Positions 8,698-16,246 of a stretch of 38,318 bases of DNA are shown piece by piece. Numbering within the stretch: the first letter of the stretch is position 1; the number at the start of each line of letters is the position of its first letter. The position numbers and the translations under genes are program-made. The stretch spans positions 1 through 38,318 of the forward strand of contig NZ_CAMFHL010000051.1 of NCBI RefSeq assembly GCF_945952095.1, written 5' to 3'. The notes under the pieces are model-generated. The model did no database searches. It was given only the letters and a program-made list of their open reading frames with translations, and was not told where the DNA came from. Source of the stretch: an uncultured Arsenicibacter sp. Lineage in GTDB: Bacteria > Bacteroidota > Bacteroidia > Cytophagales > Spirosomataceae.

Positions 8698-9129
8698 ATG
8701 AAAAAGGAACTACTTCTGGGTCTTTCCATTGTGTTTATGGGCTGCCAGCCCGACAAGGATATTACACCTGATCATGCGGCGTTGTCGGCCGAAGTGAAAG
8801 GCAATTACCAGACCAACAGCTTTCTGGATTTCCGCTGCATTGCCCTGTCGGCCGATCAGCTGCCGAAAGCCGATGTAAAGGCCCAGTCAGACAGCCAGAT
8901 TACGATTGTACTGCACCAGTACTACCCTGATAAGCAGGATGTCAGTTTACAGAATGTGCTGCTTTCGCGGCAGACCGACAACAGCATTCAACTCACGCAC
9001 AACGGCGAGGCCATCGGCACGTTTCAGCAGGACCGGATCTTTACCAGTTCGGGCATGGAAACGACCGGGAATGTGCTGCGCGTAAACAAGGCAGGTTCCG
9101 CGCCAATGGTCTTTGTCGGCTACAAATAA
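8698..9129 (+). CDS. Small predicted lipoprotein, function unknown
   Basis: A 143-residue protein with a lipoprotein signal: a basic start (MKKELLLG), a hydrophobic core and a lipobox FMGC with Cys16 as lipidation site. Asp/Lys/Pro residues follow, so outer-membrane sorting is possible. The mature part is short and beta-rich in appearance, with no catalytic motif I recognise; it resembles the many small lipocalin-like or META-like lipoproteins of Bacteroidota only in general build. It has its own upstream region of 187 bases. The downstream gene (exbB) starts 220 bases later with its own promoter, so an operon is unlikely. The start ATG is unambiguous because of the signal peptide. Confidence 0.8.
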   Translation: MKKELLLGLSIVFMGCQPDKDITPDHAALSAEVKGNYQTNSFLDFRCIALSADQLPKADVKAQSDSQITIVLHQYYPDKQDVSLQNVLLSRQTDNSIQLTHNGEAIGTFQQDRIFTSSGMETTGNVLRVNKAGSAPMVFVGYK

Positions 9130-9259
9130 ACCCCGTTTTTAAACGAAATCCCCCTTTCCGGAGTTAAGCCAACAGGGCAAGCCAGTAGTATTGCCTAATT
9201 TTTGGCGCGATAACGGGCCGTAATGGCATGAGTAAGCATGTCGTTTTAACGGCCTTTGT

Positions 9260-9267
9260 TATCTTTG
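9260..9267 (+). promoter_or_regulatory. Bacteroidota-type -7 element upstream of exbB
   Basis: TATCTTTG matches the TAnnTTTG consensus exactly. It lies 81 bases before the exbB ATG, implying a leader of about 75 nt. No clear -33 TTG is at the canonical distance; TTTT lies 13 bases upstream. Confidence 0.5.
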
Positions 9268-9348
9268 GCAACAATATTGAACAGAGGCTACTCGTTTACA
9301 AGCGAGATGCTGTATATCAAGTCGTTCTAAACTCCGAATTCTCAACAG

Positions 9349-10056
9349 ATGATTTTGCTTCAGGTTCCAGCCGTCGATACCACTGCTACATCTGCGGCCG
9401 CCACCGGTGCCGCGCAACCGCAAAGCCTGCAACTTTTCGATTTAGCTGCCAAAGGGGGCTGGGTAATGATTCCGATTTTGCTGCTGTTTTTAGCAGCTTT
9501 GTATATTGTAATTGAACGTCTTCTGCTGATTCGCAGCCAGACACGTATCGACGACGGGTTCGTTGATAACGTGAAGGATATGGTGCTGCAGGGGAATATC
9601 AAGTCGGCAGAGTCGTTCTGTAAAAACCAGCGTACGTCGATTGGCCGCGTATTCGAGAAAGCCGTTGGCCGTATCGGTGCCCCGATTAAGGATATTGAGA
9701 GCACCATCGAAACGGTGGCTCAGATTGAAATCGGCCGTCTGGAGCGTAATCTGGGGTATCTGGGTCTGATCGCCGGTATTGCGCCGATGCTCGGGTTTAT
9801 CGGTACGATCTCGGGTATCATCCGGATTTTCTACGACATTTCGCTGTCAGACAACATCAGCGTAGGGATTATTGCCGGTGGTCTGTACGAAAAAATGATC
9901 ACGTCGGGCTCGGGTCTGATTGTCGGGGTTATCGCCTATACAGGCTACCACCTGCTGAACATGATGATCGAGAAATTTACGCTGAAGCTCGAAATGAACG
10001 CGTTTGAATTTCTGGAAGTATTGCAGAAACCACAGGAGTCGGTCCGGATGCGTTAA
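9349..10056 (+). CDS. exbB: ExbB/TolQ/MotA family proton-channel protein
   Basis: A 235-residue inner-membrane protein that, with ExbD, uses the proton gradient to drive TonB-dependent transport or Tol-like envelope work. Three membrane segments are visible: about 38-57, 135-158 and 185-207. The conserved channel segment GIAPMLGFIGTISGII is at 143-158. The cytoplasmic loop (about 62-133) contains the expected helical region. The first 30 residues are an Ala/Thr/Gln-rich periplasmic extension. exbD follows after 20 bases, so they form an operon. Neither TonB nor TolA/TolR-TolB lies nearby, so it cannot be decided whether it serves TonB or Tol; ExbB is the usual annotation for such pairs in this phylum. 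Confidence 0.9.
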   Translation: MILLQVPAVDTTATSAAATGAAQPQSLQLFDLAAKGGWVMIPILLLFLAALYIVIERLLLIRSQTRIDDGFVDNVKDMVLQGNIKSAESFCKNQRTSIGRVFEKAVGRIGAPIKDIESTIETVAQIEIGRLERNLGYLGLIAGIAPMLGFIGTISGIIRIFYDISLSDNISVGIIAGGLYEKMITSGSGLIVGVIAYTGYHLLNMMIEKFTLKLEMNAFEFLEVLQKPQESVRMR

Positions 10057-10076
10057 TCAGGCTTTTCTTTTATCTC

Positions 10077-10469
10077 ATGAAAATTCGCAGAAAAAATAAA
10101 TTTGCGGCAGAAGTAGCCACGTCGTCCCTGAACGATATTATGTTCTTCCTGCTGCTTTTCTTCCTGATTATTTCGACGGTTGCCAACCCCAATGTCATTA
10201 AGCTGATGTTGCCTAAAGCCTCTTCGTCGCAGCAGCTTAGTAAGAAGCAGGTGACGTTGTCGGTGGATGCCAATAAGCAGTATTTTATTGACAAACAGCC
10301 GGTGTCGCCGGCCAATCTGGAAGCCGAACTGCAAAGCATTATGGCCGGTATTCAGGAACCAACCGTAGTGGTGCGTTTCGATAAATCCCTGACGGTACAG
10401 GACCTGGTCGATGTATTGCAGACGGGTGCCAAACTGAATATCAAAATGGTCATGGCGACCTCAAAATAA
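10077..10469 (+). CDS. exbD: ExbD/TolR family biopolymer transport protein
   Basis: A 130-residue partner of ExbB. It has a short basic cytoplasmic head (MKIRRKNKFAAEVA), one membrane helix (about 20-37) that begins with the protonatable Asp20 in SLNDIMFFLLLFFL, and a periplasmic domain with the typical ending (VVVRFDKSLTVQDLVDVLQ...). The length and the single Asp in the helix are diagnostic. It begins 20 bases after exbB and ends 18 bases before a strong terminator, so the operon is exbB-exbD only. Confidence 0.92.
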   Translation: MKIRRKNKFAAEVATSSLNDIMFFLLLFFLIISTVANPNVIKLMLPKASSSQQLSKKQVTLSVDANKQYFIDKQPVSPANLEAELQSIMAGIQEPTVVVRFDKSLTVQDLVDVLQTGAKLNIKMVMATSK

Positions 10470-10486
10470 CCCATATTGGTTCCGGT

Positions 10487-10521
10487 AAAAAGGCTTGTTC
10501 CTGAAAAGGGCAAGCCTTTTT
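10487..10521 (+). terminator. Rho-independent terminator of exbB-exbD
   Basis: A perfect 11-bp stem (10487-10497 with 10511-10521) whose outer part is five A:T pairs, so the T-run is part of the stem. It also shows that the upstream part of the next open frame is not coding. Confidence 0.9.
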
Positions 10522-10602
10522 GCTTTTCCGGCTTATTCGTCCGGCTATGGCCGGAACCGGCAAAATCATTTACTTTACCCCGCAAATACCTTACGCTTTA
10601 CA

Positions 10603-11280
10603 GTGATTCGTATCGTTTTTATTCCCGGCTATACCGAAGATCCGTCAATTTTTGACGCTTTAGTACCTTTATTGCCAACTCACCAGGCACTCCGGATTTC
10701 CAATCAGGAAGAACTCGCTGCGGGTTTCGCCGGTAAGTCGCCCGATGTTGTCGGCTATGCTGCGTATCTCGCAAAGAAGTATGCCATTCAGGAGCGGGAC
10801 ATCGTAATCGGTCATTCGATGGGGGGCTGGATCAGTATTCATCTGAAGCAGCAGACGGGGTGCAAGGCTATTCTGGTAGGGTCGTTTACGGATCCGGGGA
10901 AAGTGCGGATGCCTTACCAACAACCCTGGCTGCTGAAGGCGCTGACCTGGCTGGGCGTTATACAGGGTCGCAGGCTCAATAAAACCTTTAAAAAGCTCTA
11001 CCCGCACGACGAATCCAGAGCTTTATACACATCTTTGCTGGACCGGTTGCCGGCGTTTAGCCGGCGTTACGTCTGGCAGCAGCTGAAGCTGATTTTTTCG
11101 CCTGTACCGGCGCTCACGGTTTCGCCGGATATACGGATTCATGCGCGGCGGGATAACGTGGTGAAATATCCCGACGAGGCGTATGTACAGGTAGCCGGTG
11201 ATCACTTTTCGGTCCTTTTTCACGCGGCCGAAGTGGCTGCCCCGATTCAGGCATTTATGCAGGCCGTCAGGCCCGCGTAA
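10603..11280 (+). CDS. Alpha/beta hydrolase (RBBP9/YdeN-like), GTG start
   Basis: A 225-residue cytoplasmic hydrolase. The strand-turn start IRIVFIPGYTEDPSIF is the usual first element of the fold. The nucleophile is Ser72 in VIGHSMGG, with acid Asp184 (HARRDNVV) and base His201 (AGDHFSVLF), a complete triad with normal spacing. The open frame runs back to 10495, but that part lies inside the exbD terminator, so translation most likely starts at the GTG at 10603 just before the first beta strand. A TACTTTAC word at 10571 resembles a -7 element. Substrate unknown; carboxylesterase or lipase-type chemistry is the likely range. There is no operon partner: lpd starts 150 bases later. Confidence 0.8.
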   Translation: MIRIVFIPGYTEDPSIFDALVPLLPTHQALRISNQEELAAGFAGKSPDVVGYAAYLAKKYAIQERDIVIGHSMGGWISIHLKQQTGCKAILVGSFTDPGKVRMPYQQPWLLKALTWLGVIQGRRLNKTFKKLYPHDESRALYTSLLDRLPAFSRRYVWQQLKLIFSPVPALTVSPDIRIHARRDNVVKYPDEAYVQVAGDHFSVLFHAAEVAAPIQAFMQAVRPA

Positions 11281-11430
11281 CACGGTAGGGAGAATATAAG
11301 GAAAAAAAGCCAGCATATGGTGTTTGTCAACGATTTCTCCCCAACTTTGTACCGCCAACCGACTGGCTGCGAAATGTTCTTACAAAAAGTATTGTTATCG
11401 CAATATCGCTACTAATTAGATTTAGTTTTC

Positions 11431-12837
11431 ATGGAAACGCAATACGACGTTATCGTAATCGGCTCCGGGCCGGGTGGCTATGTAGCCGCTATTCGTTCTG
11501 CACAATTAGGCTTGAAAACGGCCATTATTGAGAAATACAAAACGCTGGGTGGCACCTGCCTGAACGTAGGTTGTATCCCGTCGAAAGCGTTACTGGATTC
11601 ATCGGAGCATTACCACAACGCGGCTCACACCTTTGCTGAGCATGGCATTAAACTGAATGACCTGCAGGTTGACCTGGCACAGATGATTAAGCGGAAGCGC
11701 GGTGTTGTCGATGCCAATGTGCAGGGGATTCAGTTCCTGATGAAGAAAAATAAAATTGATGTACATCAGGGCCTCGGCTCATTTGTGGATGCCCATACCA
11801 TTAAGGTGACCCCTTCGGAAGGAGAGGCCAAAACCATTACGGGTAAGAACATTATCATCGCTACGGGCTCAAAACCTTCATCGTTCCCGTCGATGCCTAT
11901 CGATAAAAAACGGGTGATTACCTCAACCGAAGCGCTGGAACTACAGGAGATTCCAAAACACCTGATCGTGATCGGTGCCGGTGTAATCGGTGCGGAACTG
12001 GGTTCGGTTTATGCGCGTATCGGGTCGAAAGTGTCGTTTGTTGAATTTGCCGACTCGATGATTCCGACGATGGATAAAACCATGGGTAAGGAATTACAGA
12101 AAGCGGTGAAGAAACTGGGCTGCGATTTCTATTTCAGCCACAAGGTGACAAGTGTTGAAAATACCGGCGAAGGCGTTGTGGTGAAAGCCGACAACCCGAA
12201 AGGCGAGCAGATCACGCTGGAAGGCGATTACTGTCTGGTGTCGGTGGGTCGTCGTCCATACACGGATGGCCTGAATCTGGAAGCCGCCGGTCTGGCAACG
12301 GATCAGCGGGGTAAGGTAGAGGTAAATGACCACCTGCAAACCAAAGTGCCGCACATCTATGCCATCGGCGACGTAATCCGTGGCGCGATGCTGGCGCACA
12401 AGGCCGAAGAAGAAGGTGTTTATGTAGCCGAGACGATTGCCGGTCAGAAACCGCACGTTAACTACCACCTGATTCCGGGCGTCGTCTATACGTGGCCGGA
12501 AGTGGCCAGCGTTGGCTATACCGAAGAAGAACTGAAAGGACAGGGCAAAACGTACAAAGTGGGTTCGTTCCCATACAAAGCGCTGGGCCGCGCCCGCGCC
12601 AGTATGGACCTCGATGGTCTGGTAAAAGTATTAGCCGACAAAGAGACGGATGAAATTCTGGGCGTGCACATCATTGGTGCCCGTGCAGCGGATATGATTG
12701 CCGAAGCGGTGATTGCGATGGAGTTCCGGGCGTCTGCCGAAGACGTTGCACGTTCGTCACACGCTCACCCGACCTATACCGAAGCGGTGAAGGAAGCCTG
12801 CCTGGCGGCCACCGAAAACCGCGCTATTCACATGTAG
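11431..12837 (+). CDS. lpdA: Dihydrolipoamide dehydrogenase (E3)
   Basis: A 468-residue FAD flavoprotein that reoxidises the dihydrolipoyl arm of pyruvate, 2-oxoglutarate and branched-chain dehydrogenases or the glycine cleavage system, passing electrons to NAD+. FAD site: GSGPGG at 11-16. The redox disulfide is Cys43/Cys48 in GGTCLNVGCIPSK. The NAD-binding domain carries VIGAGVIGAELG (about 181-192). A second FAD contact is YAIGDV. At the C-terminus, HAHPTYTE gives the catalytic His446-Glu451 pair contributed to the partner subunit. The length is typical. It is not next to E1 or E2 genes, so this is a stand-alone E3 shared between complexes. A very strong terminator follows. Confidence 0.97.
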   Translation: METQYDVIVIGSGPGGYVAAIRSAQLGLKTAIIEKYKTLGGTCLNVGCIPSKALLDSSEHYHNAAHTFAEHGIKLNDLQVDLAQMIKRKRGVVDANVQGIQFLMKKNKIDVHQGLGSFVDAHTIKVTPSEGEAKTITGKNIIIATGSKPSSFPSMPIDKKRVITSTEALELQEIPKHLIVIGAGVIGAELGSVYARIGSKVSFVEFADSMIPTMDKTMGKELQKAVKKLGCDFYFSHKVTSVENTGEGVVVKADNPKGEQITLEGDYCLVSVGRRPYTDGLNLEAAGLATDQRGKVEVNDHLQTKVPHIYAIGDVIRGAMLAHKAEEEGVYVAETIAGQKPHVNYHLIPGVVYTWPEVASVGYTEEELKGQGKTYKVGSFPYKALGRARASMDLDGLVKVLADKETDEILGVHIIGARAADMIAEAVIAMEFRASAEDVARSSHAHPTYTEAVKEACLAATENRAIHM

Positions 12838-13028
12838 TGGTAGCAGGAGCCGGACGCGGAGAGGCAGCCCATCGGGCTGCCTCTCCGCGTTTTAGAAGAG
12901 TTCAGGACACCAAATTCAGAAGACCGATAAAGCCCCTCTATCGCTTCCCGATGTTTAATAACTGTCTCCAGAACGTTATTAGTAGACTGGTTACCCATAC
13001 GCAGTAAAACTACTTGAGATAGCTTCAT
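12828..13028 (-). pseudogene. Remnant of a DUF5615 PIN-like toxin, N-terminus deleted and 3' end frameshifted
   Basis: A 66-codon frame whose first 45 residues (KLSQVVLLRMGNQST..., then HREAIEGLYRSSEFGVL) match from memory the C-terminal part of DUF5615 PIN-like toxins, which usually read ...PPKVVLLRTGNQST and end ...GVLEL. The N-terminal half of such toxins, with the metal-binding acidic residues, is missing: the sequence jumps from the initiating Met-Lys straight to the C-terminal part. The start overlaps the DUF433 stop as ATGA, the arrangement expected for this toxin-antitoxin pair. After GVL the frame reads into the lpd terminator; restoring one G at about 12903-12906 would give L-E-L-F and a TAA at 12892-12894, so a one-base deletion is likely. 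Very probably inactive as a nuclease. The frame overlaps the last codons of lpd on the other strand. Confidence 0.65.
12854..12893 (+). terminator. Strong rho-independent terminator of lpdA
   Basis: A perfect 17-bp stem (12854-12870 with 12874-12890) with a three-base loop, then TTT. It also overlaps the 3' end of the toxin remnant on the opposite strand. Confidence 0.9.
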
Positions 13029-13255
13029 CAGGCCGCAAGAAAACGGGTTCGTCCTTCACTGTCTGCTGCAAAGGCCAGTGCAGCGCGAATGTGTTCCGGT
13101 GATAGTTCCGGAAAGTCCTCAACAATATCTTCCGTTGTCATCCCTGATGCCAGCCAGCTAAGAATGTCCTGAATAGTAATTCGTGTCCCTTTTATACAAG
13201 GTTTACCAAAACGAACATCGGACTTAATGCTGATGAAACGGATATAATCTTTCAT
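13028..13255 (-). CDS. DUF433 family antitoxin-like protein
   Basis: A 75-residue protein of the DUF433 family, a winged-helix-like DNA-binding fold found as the antitoxin partner of DUF5615 PIN-like toxins. The signature is complete: IRFISIKSDVRFGKPCIKGTRITIQDILSWLASGM, then TTEDIVEDFPELSPEHIRAALAFA. The open frame extends upstream to 13411, but an exact TATCTTTG -7 element at 13274-13281 (minus strand) lies 18 bases before the ATG at 13255, and that ATG gives the family length, so I chose it. Its TGA overlaps the ATG of the toxin remnant. The antitoxin is intact while the toxin is not, as expected if loss of the toxin was tolerated first. Confidence 0.88.
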   Translation of the reverse strand: MKDYIRFISIKSDVRFGKPCIKGTRITIQDILSWLASGMTTEDIVEDFPELSPEHIRAALAFAADSEGRTRFLAA

Positions 13256-13273
13256 AAGATACTGCGGTTTACT

Positions 13274-13281
13274 CAAAGATA
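13274..13281 (-). promoter_or_regulatory. -7 element of the DUF433 gene
   Basis: TATCTTTG on the minus strand, an exact TAnnTTTG match, 18 bases before the chosen ATG. It decides the start codon. No canonical -33 element is evident. Confidence 0.55.
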
Positions 13282-13420
13282 AATAATCCAGGCAATAGAG
13301 CATACCGCTGAAAAGGTTGATTCCAGGGAATTTATCGGCAGTCAGCAGCGCGGAACCCTTAAATTTCCGTATTTTCCGGCTTCGCTTGATGCGACCTGAA
13401 ACATTCATCAAAACGCTGAC

Positions 13421-14791
13421 ATGAAGAACGTTCTATCCCTGATGCTGGGCCTGACTGTGGGCCTGGCACATGCACAATCCCAACAGGCCGATTCGGTATT
13501 TATCCGGAAAATCTACGACGAAACCCTGGCACGCGGTAAGTCCTACGAGTGGCTGCGTGAACTGACCAAACAGGTTGGCCCGCGGCTGAGTGGTTCGGAG
13601 GGGGCGAAAAAAGCCGTTGTCTGGTCAAAGGAACTGATGGAAAAAGAGGGGTTTGACCGGGCGTTTCTGCAGGATGTGATGGTGCCGCACTGGGTACGCG
13701 GGGCGAAGGAAGAAGCCTATATCCGCTCGGGTAAGCAAAAACTGGTCGTACCGGTTGCGGCGCTCGGTGGTTCGGTAGCGACACCGCCAAAGGGTATTGA
13801 AGCTCAGGTGGTAGAGGTGAAAAATGTAGCCGAGCTGGAGAAACTGGGTACGGCGGGCGTCAAGGGTAAAATCGTGTTCTTTAACCGCCCGATGGACCCC
13901 ACAAAAATCAATACGTTCGAGGCATATGGCGGAGCCGTTGACCAGCGGGCCAACGGAGCAACATTTGCGGCGAAGTTCGGTGCAGTCGGCGCCATTATCC
14001 GGTCCATGACTACATTGCTCGACGATGTTCCGCACACCGGCAGTATGCGCTATGGCACTGGTGTGCCCCTGATTCCGACGGCGGCCATCAGCACCAACGG
14101 GGCCGAAAAACTCAGTTCACTGCTGAAAGAGAATCCGTCGCTGACGTTTTTCCTGAAACAAAACTGTGAGTCATTACCCGATGCGCCGTCGCATAACGTA
14201 GTTGGTGAAATTAAGGGTACGGAGAAACCGGACGAAATCATTGTCGTTGGCGGGCACCTTGATTCGTGGGATCTGGCCGAAGGCGCTCACGATGACGGCG
14301 CCGGTTGTGTGCAGTCCATCGAAGTATTGCGCGTTCTGAAAGCACTGGGTTACAAGCCGAAGCGTACGCTGCGGGCGGTTATGTTCATGAATGAAGAAAA
14401 CGGCCTGCGGGGCGGGATAGGGTATGCCGACTACGCAAAGAAAAATAATGAAAAACACCTCGCCGCAGTCGAGTCGGATAACGGTGGGTTTACGCCGCGC
14501 GGCTTCGGCATTGTCGGTACGGCCGACCAGAAAAAAAAGGTAATGGGCTGGAAAGAGCTTCTGGCACCGTACGGTTTGCAGGAAATCGGTCCGGGCGGCG
14601 GTGGCGCTGATATTGGACCGCTGGCACAGCAAGGAACGGCCTTATTCGGGTTCAAACCGGATTCGCAGCGGTATTTCGATATTCACCACACGGCGGTTGA
14701 CCGCTTCGAGGCCGTCAATAAACGGGAACTTGAATTAGGTGCCGCCTCGATGGCCGCGCTGATTTATCTGCTGGACAAATACGGTTTATAA
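13421..14791 (+). CDS. Secreted M28 family metallopeptidase (carboxypeptidase Q-like)
   Basis: A 456-residue exported aminopeptidase/carboxypeptidase with two zinc ions. Residues 1-19 are a signal peptide ending in LAHAQ. A protease-associated (PA) insert occupies about 120-250. The zinc-binding set is complete: His279 (GGHLDSWD), Asp291 (GAHDDGAG), the Glu325-Glu326 pair (MNEENGLRGG), Asp353 (ESDNGG) and His422/423 (FDIHHTAVD). PA plus this HxD...D...EE...D...H order fits the M28 plasma glutamate carboxypeptidase subgroup. The ATG follows only a few bases after the divergent DUF433 upstream region. Monocistronic, closed by the terminator at 14799-14831. Likely role: peptide degradation in the periplasm or outside. 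Confidence 0.94.
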   Translation: MKNVLSLMLGLTVGLAHAQSQQADSVFIRKIYDETLARGKSYEWLRELTKQVGPRLSGSEGAKKAVVWSKELMEKEGFDRAFLQDVMVPHWVRGAKEEAYIRSGKQKLVVPVAALGGSVATPPKGIEAQVVEVKNVAELEKLGTAGVKGKIVFFNRPMDPTKINTFEAYGGAVDQRANGATFAAKFGAVGAIIRSMTTLLDDVPHTGSMRYGTGVPLIPTAAISTNGAEKLSSLLKENPSLTFFLKQNCESLPDAPSHNVVGEIKGTEKPDEIIVVGGHLDSWDLAEGAHDDGAGCVQSIEVLRVLKALGYKPKRTLRAVMFMNEENGLRGGIGYADYAKKNNEKHLAAVESDNGGFTPRGFGIVGTADQKKKVMGWKELLAPYGLQEIGPGGGGADIGPLAQQGTALFGFKPDSQRYFDIHHTAVDRFEAVNKRELELGAASMAALIYLLDKYGL

Positions 14792-14798
14792 TCAAAAG

Positions 14799-14831
14799 GG
14801 CCGTGGCAAGTAATCGCCACGGCCTTTTTTT
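14799..14831 (+). terminator. Terminator between M28 peptidase and heptose kinase genes
   Basis: A perfect 9-bp stem GGCCGTGGC/GCCACGGCC with an eight-base loop and seven T. The minus-strand side has only a short T-run (AAAAGGG in the plus strand), so it may act weakly in both directions for these convergent genes. Confidence 0.9.
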
Positions 14832-15828
14832 ATGCCCATAGCTGGGCGGCTTCTTCTTTCAGTAAGGCTTTGTCAATCGGCACAACCCCCAGTGATTCAC
14901 ACACCAGCCCGCCGCCGAGATTCGATAAACCGGCAATGATGTGGGGCGGCTGACGCAAGGCTACGCAACAGGCTGCAATACTGATAACCGTATCGCCTGC
15001 ACCCGATACATCGGCAATTTTGCGTAAATGGGCCGGCAGATGGTGCTTCTCTCCGTTAAAGTCAATAAACACACCGCGTTCCGAAAGCGTGATCAACGCT
15101 CCTTTTACGCTCATTTGCGCTTTCAGCTGCGTAACCACCGCCTGAAACTCACCGGCGTTATCGACATCAAAGTCTACCTTCAGGCCTTCGCGCAGCTCTT
15201 TCAGATTTGGTTTGAAGAGGGTCGTGTAATGGTAATCAAGGAAGTTCCGTTTCTTTGGGTCCACTACTGTCGGCACATTATGCTCGTTGGCGAAGGCCGT
15301 GATTTCGGCGATAGCTTCCTTGCCCAGCACACCTTTATCGTAATCTTCAAAAATAATGACATGGCAGGAAGGGATCAGCTCTTTCGCTTTTGCAATCAGC
15401 TGGCTGCGTTCCTGCACCGTAATCGCCTTATCCGTTTCGGTATCCACACGGACAACCTGCTGTGATCCGGCAATGATGCGTTCTTTAATGGTGGTAATGC
15501 GCGATTCGCTCCGGATCAGGCCATCGCAGTTCAGGCCGCGGTCGCAGAGCTGACCGACCAGCATATCACCCGGTCCGTCGGTGCCGATAACAGAGCAGAT
15601 GATGGCTTCGGCGCCAAGAGCCTGTACATTTAATAAGACGTTACCGGCACCACCCAGCCGAAGTTCCCGGCTCTGTACATTAACTACAGGCACAGGTGCT
15701 TCCGGTGAAATACGCTCAACTTTGCCCCAAACGTATGAATCGAGCATTACATCGCCAATAATCAATACGCGTAGTGAGTCGAACGCTGTAAATAACTCAT
15801 CCACGGTCATGTCCAGAACCGGATTCAT
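14830..15828 (-). CDS. rfaE1: D-glycero-beta-D-manno-heptose-7-phosphate kinase (RfaE domain I)
   Basis: A 332-residue PfkB/ribokinase-family sugar kinase equivalent to the kinase half of E. coli HldE, which phosphorylates heptose-7-phosphate at C1 on the way to ADP-heptose for the LPS inner core. Near the N-terminus is LIIGDVMLDSYVWGKVERISPEAPVPV, with the typical substrate site; RLGGAGNV (57-64) is the first PfkB-type motif; FEDYDKGVL (160-168) follows; DVSGAGDT (273-280) carries the catalytic base Asp279 and the anion hole. The adenylyltransferase half of HldE is absent, so a separate gene (rfaE2) is expected elsewhere. The open frame extends to 15960, but the ATG at 15828 (MNPVLDMTVDELF) gives the family start. 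Confidence 0.88.
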   Translation of the reverse strand: MNPVLDMTVDELFTAFDSLRVLIIGDVMLDSYVWGKVERISPEAPVPVVNVQSRELRLGGAGNVLLNVQALGAEAIICSVIGTDGPGDMLVGQLCDRGLNCDGLIRSESRITTIKERIIAGSQQVVRVDTETDKAITVQERSQLIAKAKELIPSCHVIIFEDYDKGVLGKEAIAEITAFANEHNVPTVVDPKKRNFLDYHYTTLFKPNLKELREGLKVDFDVDNAGEFQAVVTQLKAQMSVKGALITLSERGVFIDFNGEKHHLPAHLRKIADVSGAGDTVISIAACCVALRQPPHIIAGLSNLGGGLVCESLGVVPIDKALLKEEAAQLWA

Positions 15829-15976
15829 AGTGTACTCGCTGATTGGTTGTTGGACACACGGCTGCCAATGGCGGTGTAGTGTGTCGCTGTATTGAAAAAT
15901 TATCCTGCAAAGTAACAAAACAACCTGCGGATTTTTGCGCCTTCCTTTCTGAATGGTCATTTGACGGGCAGCATTG

Positions 15977-15984
15977 TATCTTTG
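15977..15984 (+). promoter_or_regulatory. -7 element pointing towards bioA
   Basis: TATCTTTG, an exact consensus match, preceded by TTG at 15961-15963 with a 13-base gap. The same TTG-N13-TATCTTTG arrangement occurs at 30646-30669. It is 276 bases before the bioA ATG, so the leader would be long and would contain the inverted repeat. Confidence 0.45.
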
Positions 15985-16049
15985 CCGGTAAATTTTCAGG
16001 ACAGGACTAATACAGATAGAAAAGCAGTCTGATAGTTATTGAATAAAAT

Positions 16050-16119
16050 TTTACCACATAGACACATAGGGCACATAAGAGATAAAATCCTTTGTTTATC
16101 TATGAGCCTATGTGGTAAA
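16050..16119. repeat. Inverted repeat in the bioA leader (REP-like element)
   Basis: Perfect 12-bp arms TTTACCACATAG (16050-16061) and CTATGTGGTAAA (16108-16119), extendable to about 20 bp with a few mismatches. The interior repeats the word CACATA. Elements rich in CACATAG are, as I recall, frequent intergenic repeats in Cytophagales. A run of A follows on the plus strand, so on the minus strand it could also end transcription. Confidence 0.75.
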
Positions 16120-16192
16120 TAAAAAAAATGGCAGTCATATCGCTAAGAAACCGGATACTGTCAACTTCCTGCACGATCAATAGGGAGGCGGT

Positions 16193-16246
16193 ATGAGCGA
16201 AGAATTACAGATTGTTTTTCGGAAAGGTTCGATCCTGTCTGACTGA
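16193..16246 (+). CDS. Possible 17-residue leader ORF upstream of bioA
   Basis: ATG at 16193 encodes MSEELQIVFRKGSILSD then TGA, ending 13 bases before the bioA ATG. It is preceded by TAGGGAGGCGG, the best Shine-Dalgarno-like sequence in the neighbourhood, with correct spacing. Its start overlaps the stop (ATGA) of a second 22-codon frame starting at 16128. The peptide matches nothing I know. It could be a translational-coupling leader, a remnant, or chance. Confidence 0.25.
   Translation: MSEELQIVFRKGSILSD

Noticed and set aside
9228..9515. A 95-codon frame overlapping the exbB start
   Set aside because: It covers the exbB promoter and start in another frame and becomes Arg/Cys-rich nonsense once it enters exbB.
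10495..10602. Upstream extension of the alpha/beta hydrolase
   Set aside because: The extension lies inside the exbD terminator and is not part of the fold.
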